From Achromobacter spanius (GTDB lineage Bacteria; Pseudomonadota; Gammaproteobacteria; Burkholderiales; Burkholderiaceae_B), in contig NZ_CP034689.1 in assembly GCF_003994415.1 (NCBI RefSeq), positions 3,472,001 to 3,536,000 on the forward strand: DNA of 64,000 bases. Reading direction: 5' to 3'. Positions 1 to 7,972 of the stretch are shown here, in pieces. A program made the translations under genes and the position numbers. The stretch's first letter is position 1; each line of letters begins with the position of its first letter. Below the pieces are notes generated by a model, which was given only the letters and a program-made list of their open reading frames with translations, searched no databases and was not told the origin of the DNA.

Positions 1-1229
1 CCTGAAATCGGTGCGGCCGGACGCAACGGCGCCGACGCGGGCTGTTGCTGCTGGTGCTCCAGCGCGCGGATTTCCGGCGGCAGGTCGGCCCGGTCCACGG
101 TCTGGCCGGGCGCCATTACCGTCAGCCAGTGGCAGAAGTTCTCCAACTGCCGCACGTTGCCCGGAAAGTCGAACTTGGTCAGCACGGCCAGCGCATCCGG
201 CGTCAAGCGTTTGACCGGCACCCCCAGCGTGCGAGCGCTGGCGGTCAGAAAGTGCTGGGCCAGCGCGGGAATGTCTTCCACGCGCTCGCGCAAAGGCGGC
301 AGACGCAGCCGGATCACGTTCAGGCGATGGAACAAGTCTTCGCGGAACAAGCCCTGCTCAACACGCTGCTCCAGCGGCTGGTGAGTGGCCGCCACGATAC
401 GCACGTCCACGCGCACCGGCTGCGCGCCGCCCACGCGATAGAAGCTGCCTTCGGCCAGCACACGCAGCAAGCGGGTTTGAAGTTCAATCGGCATGTCGCC
501 GATTTCGTCCAGGAACAGCGTGCCGCCGTGCGCTTCCTCGAAGCGGCCACGACGCAAATTATTGGCGCCCGTAAACGCGCCGCGTTCGTGCCCGAACAAT
601 TCGGCTTCAAGCAGGTCACGCGGGATGGCCGCCGCGTTCAAGGCCACAAAGGGCCCGCTGGCGCGCACACCGTGGCCATGCAGCGCACGCGCCACCAATT
701 CCTTGCCCGTGCCCGATTCGCCCGTGATCAACACCGTGACCTTGGACTGCGCCAGCCGGCCAATGGCGCGAAACACTTCCTGCATGGCGGTGGAAGACGA
801 CTGCGTCATCATCCAGCGCTCGTTGTTCTGCGCGCCCTCGCCCTGCCCTTCCGGGCTTTCGGGCTGCGCGGATTCCTGCATGGCCCGCTGGATCAGCGCC
901 ACCGCTTCGTTCACGTCGAACGGCTTGGCCAGGTAATCAAACGCGCCACCCTGGAAGGCGGACACGGTGCTGTCCAGGTCGGCAAACGCGGTCATCACAA
1001 TGACCGGCAAGCCGGGATGGCGTTCTTTCAACTGGCGCAACAGCTCCAAGCCATTGCCGCCTGGCATGCGGATATCGGACACCAAGGCGACGGGCGTTTC
1101 GCGCGACAGCGCTTCCAGCACGTCGGCCGATTGGGAAAAACTACGGGTGGGGACACCAGCGCGGGCCAGGGCCTTTTCGAGGACCCAGCGGATGGCCTGG
1201 TCGTCGTCGACGATCCATACGGGTTTCAT
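1..1229 (-). CDS. ntrC: Nitrogen regulation response regulator NtrC (partial, 3' end outside window)
   Basis: Sigma-54-dependent activator of the nitrogen-limitation response, phosphorylated by NtrB. About 409 codons are present; the C-terminal Fis-type DNA-binding domain lies beyond base 1. Reading from the ATG at 1229, residues 1-115 are a receiver domain with acidic pocket (VDDD), probable phospho-acceptor Asp52 and the conserved Lys102 (AKPF). The AAA+ domain has Walker A GESGTGKE (about 170-177) and the sigma-54 contact loop GAFTGA (about 217-222). The start overlaps the ntrB stop by one base (TGATG), indicating translational coupling. Family and partner are clear from the motifs and from ntrB and glnA upstream. 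Confidence 0.95.
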   Translation of the reverse strand, partial: MKPVWIVDDDQAIRWVLEKALARAGVPTRSFSQSADVLEALSRETPVALVSDIRMPGGNGLELLRQLKERHPGLPVIVMTAFADLDSTVSAFQGGAFDYLAKPFDVNEAVALIQRAMQESAQPESPEGQGEGAQNNERWMMTQSSSTAMQEVFRAIGRLAQSKVTVLITGESGTGKELVARALHGHGVRASGPFVALNAAAIPRDLLEAELFGHERGAFTGANNLRRGRFEEAHGGTLFLDEIGDMPIELQTRLLRVLAEGSFYRVGGAQPVRVDVRIVAATHQPLEQRVEQGLFREDLFHRLNVIRLRLPPLRERVEDIPALAQHFLTASARTLGVPVKRLTPDALAVLTKFDFPGNVRQLENFCHWLTVMAPGQTVDRADLPPEIRALEHQQQQPASAPLRPAAPIS

Positions 1230-2293
1230 CAGTGTGCGGGCTCCATCGGTAGGACCAGGCGAAACTCGGTACGCCCGGGTCGGGATTCAAATTCGATGAT
1301 GCCGCCGTGCTGCTGCACGAAGTCCTGAGCCAGGCTCAAGCCCAGCCCGGTACCGCCGGCCCTGGCCGTGACCAGCGGGTGAAAAATGCGGTCGCGGATG
1401 TGGTCCGGCACGCCGGGACCGTTGTCGATGATGGACAGCACCAGCGCCAGCCGGTGTTGCCGATGGGCCAGCATGACCTGGCGAGCCACGCGAGTGCGCA
1501 GCGTCACCACGCCGGGTTCCGTCTGCGGGCCTTGCGGCCGCGCAACCAGTTCCTGCGCCGCGTTGCGCGCAACGTTAAGCACCGCCTGCATCAGACGGGC
1601 GGCATCGCCCTTCAAATCTGGCACCGAGGCGTCGTAGTCGCGCAGGATGGTGACATCGTTGCGGAACTCGGCCTGGATCAGCGCGCAGACACGCTCGCAG
1701 ATTTCATGGATATTCACCGGCCGCGCATTCAGCGGCACACGTTGCGGGCCGCTCAAGCGGTCCACCAGCGCCTGCAGGCGGTCGGCTTCGGAAATAATGA
1801 CTTGGGTGTATTCAGCCAGCGCTGCACTGGGCAGCTCGGCTTCGAGCAATTGCGCGGCGCCGCGCAAACCGCCCAAGGGGTTCTTCACTTCATGGGCCAG
1901 ATTGCGCAACAGCTCGCGGTGCGCTTCTATTTCATCCACCAGCCGATGGTTGCGGTCGGCCAGCACGCGCTGTTCGATCTCGCGCGTTTCGATCAATACC
2001 GGCCAGCGTTGGCCCGTCAGCCCCACCGTGGTGACCGCGACTTCGACGGATTCGGCGGCGCGCCGCAACGAGGCCAATTGCCTGACGTCGGCGTACCGGC
2101 CGGCGGCGGCACGATCGATGGAGGACTGGATATTTTCTGGGGTGTCGAACAGCGTGGCGGCGGAGTGTCCGCAGAGTTGCTTGCGCGAACGGCCGAACAG
2201 ATCTTCGGCGGCGGCGTTGGCGTATTCAATGTGGCCGCGCTCGTTGACCAGGAAAACGGACGTGGCAAGCAGGTCGAGAGCTTCTACATTCAT
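1229..2293 (-). CDS. ntrB: Nitrogen regulation sensor histidine kinase NtrB
   Basis: Soluble two-component kinase/phosphatase that sets NtrC phosphorylation, in the known family under PII control. The 354-residue product has an N-terminal PAS domain (about 5-100), a dimerisation/phosphotransfer helix with the motif LAHEVKNPL (His134), and a C-terminal HATPase with N box, DNGPGVP (G1) and GTGLGLS (G2) motifs. No membrane segment is seen, as expected for NtrB. It lies between glnA (upstream) and ntrC (downstream, one-base overlap), the usual glnA-ntrBC order, so it is probably transcribed partly by read-through from glnA as well as from its own promoter. Confidence 0.95.
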   Translation of the reverse strand: MNVEALDLLATSVFLVNERGHIEYANAAAEDLFGRSRKQLCGHSAATLFDTPENIQSSIDRAAAGRYADVRQLASLRRAAESVEVAVTTVGLTGQRWPVLIETREIEQRVLADRNHRLVDEIEAHRELLRNLAHEVKNPLGGLRGAAQLLEAELPSAALAEYTQVIISEADRLQALVDRLSGPQRVPLNARPVNIHEICERVCALIQAEFRNDVTILRDYDASVPDLKGDAARLMQAVLNVARNAAQELVARPQGPQTEPGVVTLRTRVARQVMLAHRQHRLALVLSIIDNGPGVPDHIRDRIFHPLVTARAGGTGLGLSLAQDFVQQHGGIIEFESRPGRTEFRLVLPMEPAH

Positions 2294-2367
2294 TTTTCAA
2301 CGTACCCGAATGACAGGGGAAAAGCGGAACGCGCCCGCGACGGCGGCGCCGGAACCCGGCGCCCTGC

Positions 2368-2390
2368 CCGCCAGGCGTGATGCCTGGCGG
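2368..2390. other. Perfect 9-bp stem-loop between glnA and ntrB
   Basis: CCGCCAGGC and GCCTGGCGG form a perfect 9-bp stem around a 5-base loop in the 191-bp gap between glnA and ntrB. No T-tract follows on either strand, so it is not a standard intrinsic terminator. A plausible role is partial termination or mRNA processing/stability, giving high glnA but low ntrBC expression; that is inference. A second, weaker stem (AGCCTCT/AGAGGCT, 2472-2493) overlaps the glnA stop codon. Confidence 0.6.
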
Positions 2391-2484
2391 ACAAACCGTC
2401 GAGCCGCGACCTGGTGGTGCGCGATGTGTGGGCCCTGGTTGCTGCCACCATCATCGCGCTCCCCCCGCCACAGCCTCTAAACGA

Positions 2485-3897
2485 TCAGAGGCTGTAGTAC
2501 ATGTCGAATTCGACCGGGTGGGTCGTCATGCGCAGACGATTCACATCGGCCATCTTCAGGTCGATGTAGGCGTTGAGCATGTCGTTGCTGAACACGCCAC
2601 CACGGGTCAGGAATTCGCGATCGGCGTCCAGGGCTTCCAGCGCTTGTTCCAGCGAGGAGCACACGGTCGGGATCTTTGCGTCTTCTTCCGGCGGCAGGTC
2701 GTACAGGTTCTTGTCGGCCGGATCGCCCGGGTGGATCTTGTTCTGCACGCCGTCCAGGCCGGCCATCATCAGGGCCGAGAAAGCCAGGTACGGGTTGGCC
2801 AGGGGGTCCGGGAAACGCGCTTCAACGCGGCGGCCCTTCGGGTTGCCGACGTACGGAATGCGGATCGAGGCCGAACGATTGCGGGCCGAGTAAGCCAGCT
2901 TGACCGGGGCTTCGTAGTGCGGAACCAGACGCTTGTACGAGTTGGTGCCCGGGTTGGTGATGGCGTTCAGGGCGCGGGCGTGCTTGATGATGCCGCCGAT
3001 GTAGTACAGCGCGAATTCCGACAGGCCGGCGTAGCCGTTACCCGCGAACAGGTTCTGGCCATCCTTCCAGATGGATTGGTGCACGTGCATGCCGGAACCG
3101 TTGTCGCCGACGACGGGCTTGGGCATGAACGTGGCGGTCTTGCCGTAGGCGTGGGCCACGTTGTGCACCACGTACTTGACGATCTGCGTCCAGTCGGCGC
3201 GCTGAACCAGCGTGCTGAACTTGGTGCCGATTTCCAGCTGGCCGGCGCCGGCCACTTCATGGTGGTGCACTTCAACCGGCACGCCCATTTGTTCCATCAG
3301 CAGGCACATTTCCGAACGCATGTCCTGGAACGAATCAACCGGGGGCACGGGGAAGTAGCCGCCCTTGACCGCGGGACGATGGCCGGTGTTGCCGCCTTCG
3401 AATTCCAGGCCGGTCGACCACGAGGCTTCTTCGGACTTGATCTTGACGAACGTGCCCGACATGTCGGTGTTCCAGGTCACGCCGTCGAACACGAAGAATT
3501 CGGGTTCCGGACCGAAGTAGGCGGTGTCGCCCAGGCCGGAGGACTTCAGGTAGGCTTCGGCGCGCTTGGCCAGCGAACGCGGGTCGCGGTCATAGCCCTT
3601 CAGGTCGGACGGTTCAACGACGTCGCACGACAGGATCAGGGTGGGCTCTTCGCGGAACGGGTCCAGGTTGGCGGACGAGCAGTCGGGGATGAGCAGCATG
3701 TCGGACGCTTCAATGCCCTTCCAACCCGGGATCGACGAACCGTCGAAAGCCTGGCCGCTTTCCAGCTTGTCTTCGTCGATGGCGGAGGTGGGCACGGAAA
3801 CGTGGTGCTCACGGCCAACCGTATCGGTAAAGCGGAAATCCACGAATTTGACTTCGTTATCGGCGATCTGTTTCAGGACGTCTTTCGGGCTTGCCAT
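2485..3897 (-). CDS. glnA: Glutamine synthetase type I
   Basis: ATP-dependent synthesis of glutamine from glutamate and ammonium; cytosolic dodecamer and the central ammonium-assimilation enzyme. The 470-residue product matches the usual type I length, with the glycine-rich N-domain loop (FDGSSIPGW), metal/ATP-site segments such as GPEPEFFVFD, NGSGMHVHQS and NRSASIRIP, and the adenylylation loop Tyr in NLYDLP, implying GlnE-type control. The ATG at 3897 is preceded by GGAGA at good spacing; the frame is open further upstream, but that DNA holds the promoter, so the longer start is rejected. ntrB and ntrC follow on the same strand. A consensus sigma-54 promoter and NtrC-like sites lie upstream. 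Confidence 0.98.
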   Translation of the reverse strand: MASPKDVLKQIADNEVKFVDFRFTDTVGREHHVSVPTSAIDEDKLESGQAFDGSSIPGWKGIEASDMLLIPDCSSANLDPFREEPTLILSCDVVEPSDLKGYDRDPRSLAKRAEAYLKSSGLGDTAYFGPEPEFFVFDGVTWNTDMSGTFVKIKSEEASWSTGLEFEGGNTGHRPAVKGGYFPVPPVDSFQDMRSEMCLLMEQMGVPVEVHHHEVAGAGQLEIGTKFSTLVQRADWTQIVKYVVHNVAHAYGKTATFMPKPVVGDNGSGMHVHQSIWKDGQNLFAGNGYAGLSEFALYYIGGIIKHARALNAITNPGTNSYKRLVPHYEAPVKLAYSARNRSASIRIPYVGNPKGRRVEARFPDPLANPYLAFSALMMAGLDGVQNKIHPGDPADKNLYDLPPEEDAKIPTVCSSLEQALEALDADREFLTRGGVFSNDMLNAYIDLKMADVNRLRMTTHPVEFDMYYSL

Positions 3898-3957
3898 GTC
3901 ATCTCCATTAGATAAAAGGGTCGAGGGCTTTGCCGCTCGACTGGCATAAAAGAGGGA

Positions 3958-3973
3958 AGCAATAAGCGTGCCA
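3958..3973 (-). promoter_or_regulatory. Sigma-54 (RpoN) promoter of glnA
   Basis: On the minus strand the sequence is TGGCACG-CTTA-TTGCT, an exact match to the -24/-12 consensus TGGCACG-N4-TTGCW, including the invariant GG and GC. It sits 60-76 bases upstream of the glnA ATG, predicting a transcript start near 3947. With the NtrC-type palindromes about 55-100 bp further upstream this is a textbook nitrogen-regulated promoter architecture. Confidence 0.9.
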
Positions 3974-4024
3974 GGTTTCCCTAGGCAATCCCGGGGGAAA
4001 ACCGCACGCTTCTGGAAACACGAA

Positions 4025-4076
4025 GCACCATAATGGTGCAAAAGATGGAGCATGATTGCTCCGTTTTGGTGCAAAA
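4025..4076 (-). promoter_or_regulatory. NtrC-type enhancer sites upstream of glnA
   Basis: Palindrome GCACCATAATGGTGC (4025-4039) matches the known NtrC site core (GCACC-N5-GGTGC). A second palindrome GGAGCATGATTGCTCC (4047-4062) and a third element TTTTGGTGCAAAA (4064-4076, a GGTGC half site) follow immediately. Centres are spaced about 22 and 16 bp. The block ends four bases before the hemW stop codon, so the whole glnA control region fits in the 183-bp gap. NtrC binding is inferred from the motif; the middle palindrome fits the consensus less well. Confidence 0.75.
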
Positions 4077-4080
4077 GCAA

Positions 4081-5301
4081 CTACAGGAACATTTCCTGCA
4101 AGTCGTTCAGAAAGCGCCACCCCAAGGGCGTGGCCTTCAGCCGGGTTGGATCCGCATCCAGCAAGCCCCGTTTCGATGCTGCCTCCAATTGGTGCGCAAT
4201 GGCGGCAAGCGACAAACCGGTGCGTTCGTTGAACGCCGTGGCCGGTACGCCGTCCTTCAGGCGCAGCGCGTTGAGCATGAATTCAAAGGGCAGCTCGTCC
4301 GGCCCCACCTGCCGGCTTTCGGCCAGATGGCTGCCGTCGCGCGCCATGGCTGCCTGCATCCAGGAATCCGGATTGCGCAGTCGGGCTTCACGCACGATAC
4401 GGTCGTGAAATGACAGCTTGCCGTGCGCGCCGGGCCCGATGCCCAGGTAGTCGCCAAACTCCCAGTAATTCAGGTTGTGGCGGCAACGCGCGCCGGCCTT
4501 GGCATAGGCAGAGACCTCGTAGCGCGCCAAGCCGGCTGCCGCGAGTTCGGCTTCGACCGCGTCCTGCATGGCCGCGCTGGTGTCGTCATCGGGCAGTTCG
4601 GCGGGCGGGAACTTGGCGAAGACGGTGTTGGGTTCCATCGTCAGGTGATACAGCGACAGATGCTCGGTGCCGAACGAGATGGCCTGGCGCAGGTCCGCCA
4701 CACAGGCGTCCAGGCTTTGGCCGGGCAAGGCAAACATCATGTCCAGATTCACGCGCGAGACGGCGCGTTGCGCCATATCGATGGCGGCGCGGGCCTGTGC
4801 GGCGTCATGGATGCGGCCCAGCTTTTGCAGTTGCGCGTCGTCAAAGCTCTGGATGCCCAGCGAAAAGCGCGTGACACCGCTTGCTGCATAGTCGCGAAAG
4901 CGGCTGGCCTCGGCGGTGCCGGGGTTGGCTTCCATGGTGATCTCGGCGTCAGGCCATAGATTCAAACAGGCGCGCAGCATGGCCAGCAGTTCGTCCAAGC
5001 CGGCTGACGACAACAGGCTGGGTGTGCCACCGCCAATGAACACGGACACCACCTGCCTGCCCCAGATGGAAGGCAGCGCCTGTTCAAGGTCGCTGCGCAA
5101 CGCGTCCAGATACGCGCGTTCGGGGATCTCGCCCGGCGCGGCGTGGGAATTGAAGTCGCAATACGGGCATTTGCGCACGCACCACGGCACATGCACATAA
5201 ATGGACAGCGGCGGCAGACTGGTCAGCGTGGCGCCGGGCGGCAGGCGCACGCGCGACGGCGACGCGCCCATGTCGTTGCGGATCGGAATGGTGATGGACA
5301 T
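4081..5301 (-). CDS. hemW: Radical SAM heme chaperone HemW
   Basis: HemW-type radical SAM protein, related to coproporphyrinogen dehydrogenase HemN but thought to deliver heme to respiratory enzymes. The 406-residue product has the cluster motif CVRKCPYC (Cys41, Cys45, Cys48) in the HemW-style context HVPWC...CDFNSH, followed by the GGGTPS SAM-binding segment and a HemN C-terminal domain. HemN proper carries an extra N-terminal extension and different flanking residues, so HemW is the better call. The start lies five bases after the rdgB stop, suggesting an rdgB-hemW operon. No clear Shine-Dalgarno precedes the ATG; an internal ATG at 5271 is an alternative start. Confidence 0.92.
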   Translation of the reverse strand: MSITIPIRNDMGASPSRVRLPPGATLTSLPPLSIYVHVPWCVRKCPYCDFNSHAAPGEIPERAYLDALRSDLEQALPSIWGRQVVSVFIGGGTPSLLSSAGLDELLAMLRACLNLWPDAEITMEANPGTAEASRFRDYAASGVTRFSLGIQSFDDAQLQKLGRIHDAAQARAAIDMAQRAVSRVNLDMMFALPGQSLDACVADLRQAISFGTEHLSLYHLTMEPNTVFAKFPPAELPDDDTSAAMQDAVEAELAAAGLARYEVSAYAKAGARCRHNLNYWEFGDYLGIGPGAHGKLSFHDRIVREARLRNPDSWMQAAMARDGSHLAESRQVGPDELPFEFMLNALRLKDGVPATAFNERTGLSLAAIAHQLEAASKRGLLDADPTRLKATPLGWRFLNDLQEMFL

Positions 5302-5306
5302 GCGGG

Positions 5307-5930
5307 TTAGGCGTGGCTGAGTTTGCTCAGTAGTTCGCGCAAGGCGCGGGCGCGATGGCTGACGCGGTTCTTTTCTTCAGGGTCAAGCGAGGCCGCCGTC
5401 AGCGCCATGTCGGGCAGGTAGAAGTGCGGGTCGTAGCCAAAGCCGTTCGCGCCTTCGGGCTGGTCGATGATCTCGCCGTGCCACAGGCCTTCGCCAATGA
5501 TGGGACACGGGTCGTTTTCCGAACGCACCAGGGCCAGCACCGCCACATACCAGGCGTGGCGGTCGGTAACACCCGCCAGGTTGCGCACCAGCAACGTGTT
5601 ATTGGCCTGGTCGGATTTTTCGCCGCCGTGCATCTGGGCGTAGCGGGCCGAATACACGCCGGGGGCAGCGTCCAGTGCGGCCACGCACAGGCCGGAGTCG
5701 TCGGCCAACGCCGGCAGACCGGTCAAGCGGCTGGCATGGCGCGCCTTGGCCAAGGCATTTTCAACAAAGGTTACGTGCGGCTCTTCGGCTTCGGGCACGC
5801 CCAGCTCGCCTTGAGGCACGAGTTCAACGCCCAGCGGCGCGAACAAGGCGGAGAACTCACGCAATTTGCCAGCATTGTTGGACGCCAGCACGATGCGGCG
5901 CAGGGATTCGGGAATCTTGGGGGAAGTCAT
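5307..5930 (-). CDS. rdgB: RdgB/HAM1 non-canonical purine NTP pyrophosphatase
   Basis: House-cleaning enzyme that hydrolyses ITP, dITP and XTP to monophosphates and so prevents their incorporation into nucleic acids. The 207-residue product shows the family N-terminal SNNAGKLREF phosphate-binding segment, the LADDSGLCV catalytic region, GVYSARYA and a C-terminal SHRARAL motif, with normal length. The ATG at 5930 is chosen because the conserved N-terminus begins about a dozen residues later; the frame is open upstream but that extension is not family-like. It is the first gene of an apparent rdgB-hemW operon; rph, its usual neighbour, lies about 6.6 kb away across an accessory block. Confidence 0.95.
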   Translation of the reverse strand: MTSPKIPESLRRIVLASNNAGKLREFSALFAPLGVELVPQGELGVPEAEEPHVTFVENALAKARHASRLTGLPALADDSGLCVAALDAAPGVYSARYAQMHGGEKSDQANNTLLVRNLAGVTDRHAWYVAVLALVRSENDPCPIIGEGLWHGEIIDQPEGANGFGYDPHFYLPDMALTAASLDPEEKNRVSHRARALRELLSKLSHA

Positions 5931-6118
5931 GGGGCAAATTGTATAGGGCGTGCGCAGGCGGGCGGCCCCAGTCCGGATGCAAAGCAAGGGCAAATCTCGG
6001 TTGACACCCATGTAACAGCACTTGAAGATTGCGCGTCGCGTTCACCGGCAACAACGCAGACATATTGTGTCGTCAACATTAGCAATCTTGTCACTGATCG
6101 TATCTGAACGCCTCGGCG

Positions 6119-7972
6119 ATGACCTCTCTTCACGCTTTGCCTCGGCCGACTGCGGCCCGCACGCCATTCACCCTGTCGGGCGATGCGCCCGCACCCGTCG
6201 GCTTGGCCGGCATTTTGCAAGACCGCTTGTTGCGGCCCCGCTATCAGCCGGTGGTTGACCTGTCGCACACCCGCATCTACGGGCACGAAAGCCTGATTCG
6301 CGGCCCCGCCGATACCGCCCTGCACTTTCCAGACGCTCTGTTCGCCGAAGCCCGGCGGCGCGGCCTGCATCCGCAACTGGAACTGGCCAGCTTTCGAGCC
6401 GGGGCGCAGGGGTTTCACGACCACGACGCCTCCGGCAAGCTGTTCCTGAACCTGTCCGGGTCGGCGCTGATCCACTACTGGACGCTGTGGGGCAGCGACA
6501 TGCCGCGGCACCTGCTGGAAGATTGCACGTTGCCAGCCTCCAGCATCATCGTTGAACTGACCGAACAAGACCCGCTGTCCGACCACATCGGCGAACTGGG
6601 CAATGCCTTTGCCTGCCTGCGCGAGCACGGCATGCGCATCGCGCTGGATGACTATGGCGTGGGCAACTCGAACTTGCAGTTGTGGTCGGAAATTCAGCCC
6701 GACCTGGTCAAGATAGACCGCTATTTCTTCGACGGCATCGGCCACGACGACCGCAAACAAAGCATGGTGCGCGCCATTCTGAAAGTGGCCCAGCACCTGG
6801 GCACGGCGATCGTGGCCGAAGGCATCGAGACGGCCGAAGACCTGGCGGTGGTGCGAGAACTGGACATCCGCTACGCCCAGGGCTGGTTCTTGGGCCGGCC
6901 TGAAGAAACGCTGCTGACCGAACTGACCGCGCCCGTACGCGATTCATTGCGCGTGCGCAGCACCGCCCCCTTGTCGCAACGCGCGGCGGGGGGCACGGCG
7001 GCCAGCCTGCGCGTGGAGGCACCCGCCGCGCTGCTGGACAAGCACACCAACGATGACGTGCACCGGCTTTTTATCGAACACAAGACCATGCACGCCGTGG
7101 CGGTGGTCGACGCCGACAACCGGCCGGTAGGCATCATCAACCGGCGCGATTTCTCGGAACACTACGCGCAACGCTACACGCGCGAACTGTTTGGCCGAGA
7201 TAGGTGCTCCACGTTCATGAACGCCGAGCCGGTACTGGTGGACCTGAACGTGTCCATCGACCAGCTCAGCCATGTGCTGATTTCGGAAGACCAACGCTAC
7301 CTGATGGACGGCCTGATCATCACGCGGGACGGCCGTTACGACGGCTTGGCAACCGGCGAAACCCTGGTGCGTTCCGTGACCGAAATGCGGATCGAGGCGG
7401 CGCGCTACGCCAACCCCCTGACGTCCCTGCCCGGCAACATTCCCATCAGCCGCCACATTGCAACCCTGCTGGAAGACGCGGCCGACTTCACCGTTTGCTA
7501 TGGCGACTTGAACAACTTCAAGCCCTTCAACGACGTCTACGGCTACTGGCGGGGCGACGACATGATCATGCTGACCGCCGAGGTGATCAAGCACCACTGC
7601 GACCCGCTGCGCGACTTTGTCGGCCATGTGGGCGGTGACGATTTCGTGGTGCTGTTCCGCAGCCCGGATTGGACCGAGCGCGTACAGCGCATCATTGCGG
7701 AATTCAACGAACAGGCAACAGCCCTGTACGACGACCTGGGCCGCAAGAATGGCGGCATCGAAGCGGAAGACCGCTACGGTGTGCCGCGCTTCTTCCCCTT
7801 CGTAACGCTGGGTGTCGGCGCGCTGACCGTCACCCCGTCACTATGCGAGCGCATCCGCCCGGAGGACATCGCGTCGGCCGCCGCGAACGTCAAGCACAAG
7901 GTCAAGCATGGGAACCTGTCGCTGGTGATCGAGCGCTACACCGGCGGCGTCTTGCCCCAACTGGCCGATTAA
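6119..7972 (+). CDS. EAL-CBS-GGDEF c-di-GMP signalling protein
   Basis: Soluble 617-residue signalling protein. Residues about 35-275 form an EAL phosphodiesterase domain in which the signature is ESL (Glu57), with metal/catalytic segments FLNLS, IIVELTEQ, LDDYGVGNS, LVKIDRYF and VAEGIE retained, so hydrolysis of c-di-GMP looks possible. Residues about 300-425 resemble a CBS pair, which in known proteins senses adenosine nucleotides. The C-terminal region is GGDEF-like with GGDDF at about 505-509, a conservative variant. No transmembrane segment or signal peptide is seen. The relative synthase and hydrolase activity cannot be told from sequence. Its last 132 bp overlap the convergent chemoreceptor gene. 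Confidence 0.88.
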   Translation: MTSLHALPRPTAARTPFTLSGDAPAPVGLAGILQDRLLRPRYQPVVDLSHTRIYGHESLIRGPADTALHFPDALFAEARRRGLHPQLELASFRAGAQGFHDHDASGKLFLNLSGSALIHYWTLWGSDMPRHLLEDCTLPASSIIVELTEQDPLSDHIGELGNAFACLREHGMRIALDDYGVGNSNLQLWSEIQPDLVKIDRYFFDGIGHDDRKQSMVRAILKVAQHLGTAIVAEGIETAEDLAVVRELDIRYAQGWFLGRPEETLLTELTAPVRDSLRVRSTAPLSQRAAGGTAASLRVEAPAALLDKHTNDDVHRLFIEHKTMHAVAVVDADNRPVGIINRRDFSEHYAQRYTRELFGRDRCSTFMNAEPVLVDLNVSIDQLSHVLISEDQRYLMDGLIITRDGRYDGLATGETLVRSVTEMRIEAARYANPLTSLPGNIPISRHIATLLEDAADFTVCYGDLNNFKPFNDVYGYWRGDDMIMLTAEVIKHHCDPLRDFVGHVGGDDFVVLFRSPDWTERVQRIIAEFNEQATALYDDLGRKNGGIEAEDRYGVPRFFPFVTLGVGALTVTPSLCERIRPEDIASAAANVKHKVKHGNLSLVIERYTGGVLPQLAD

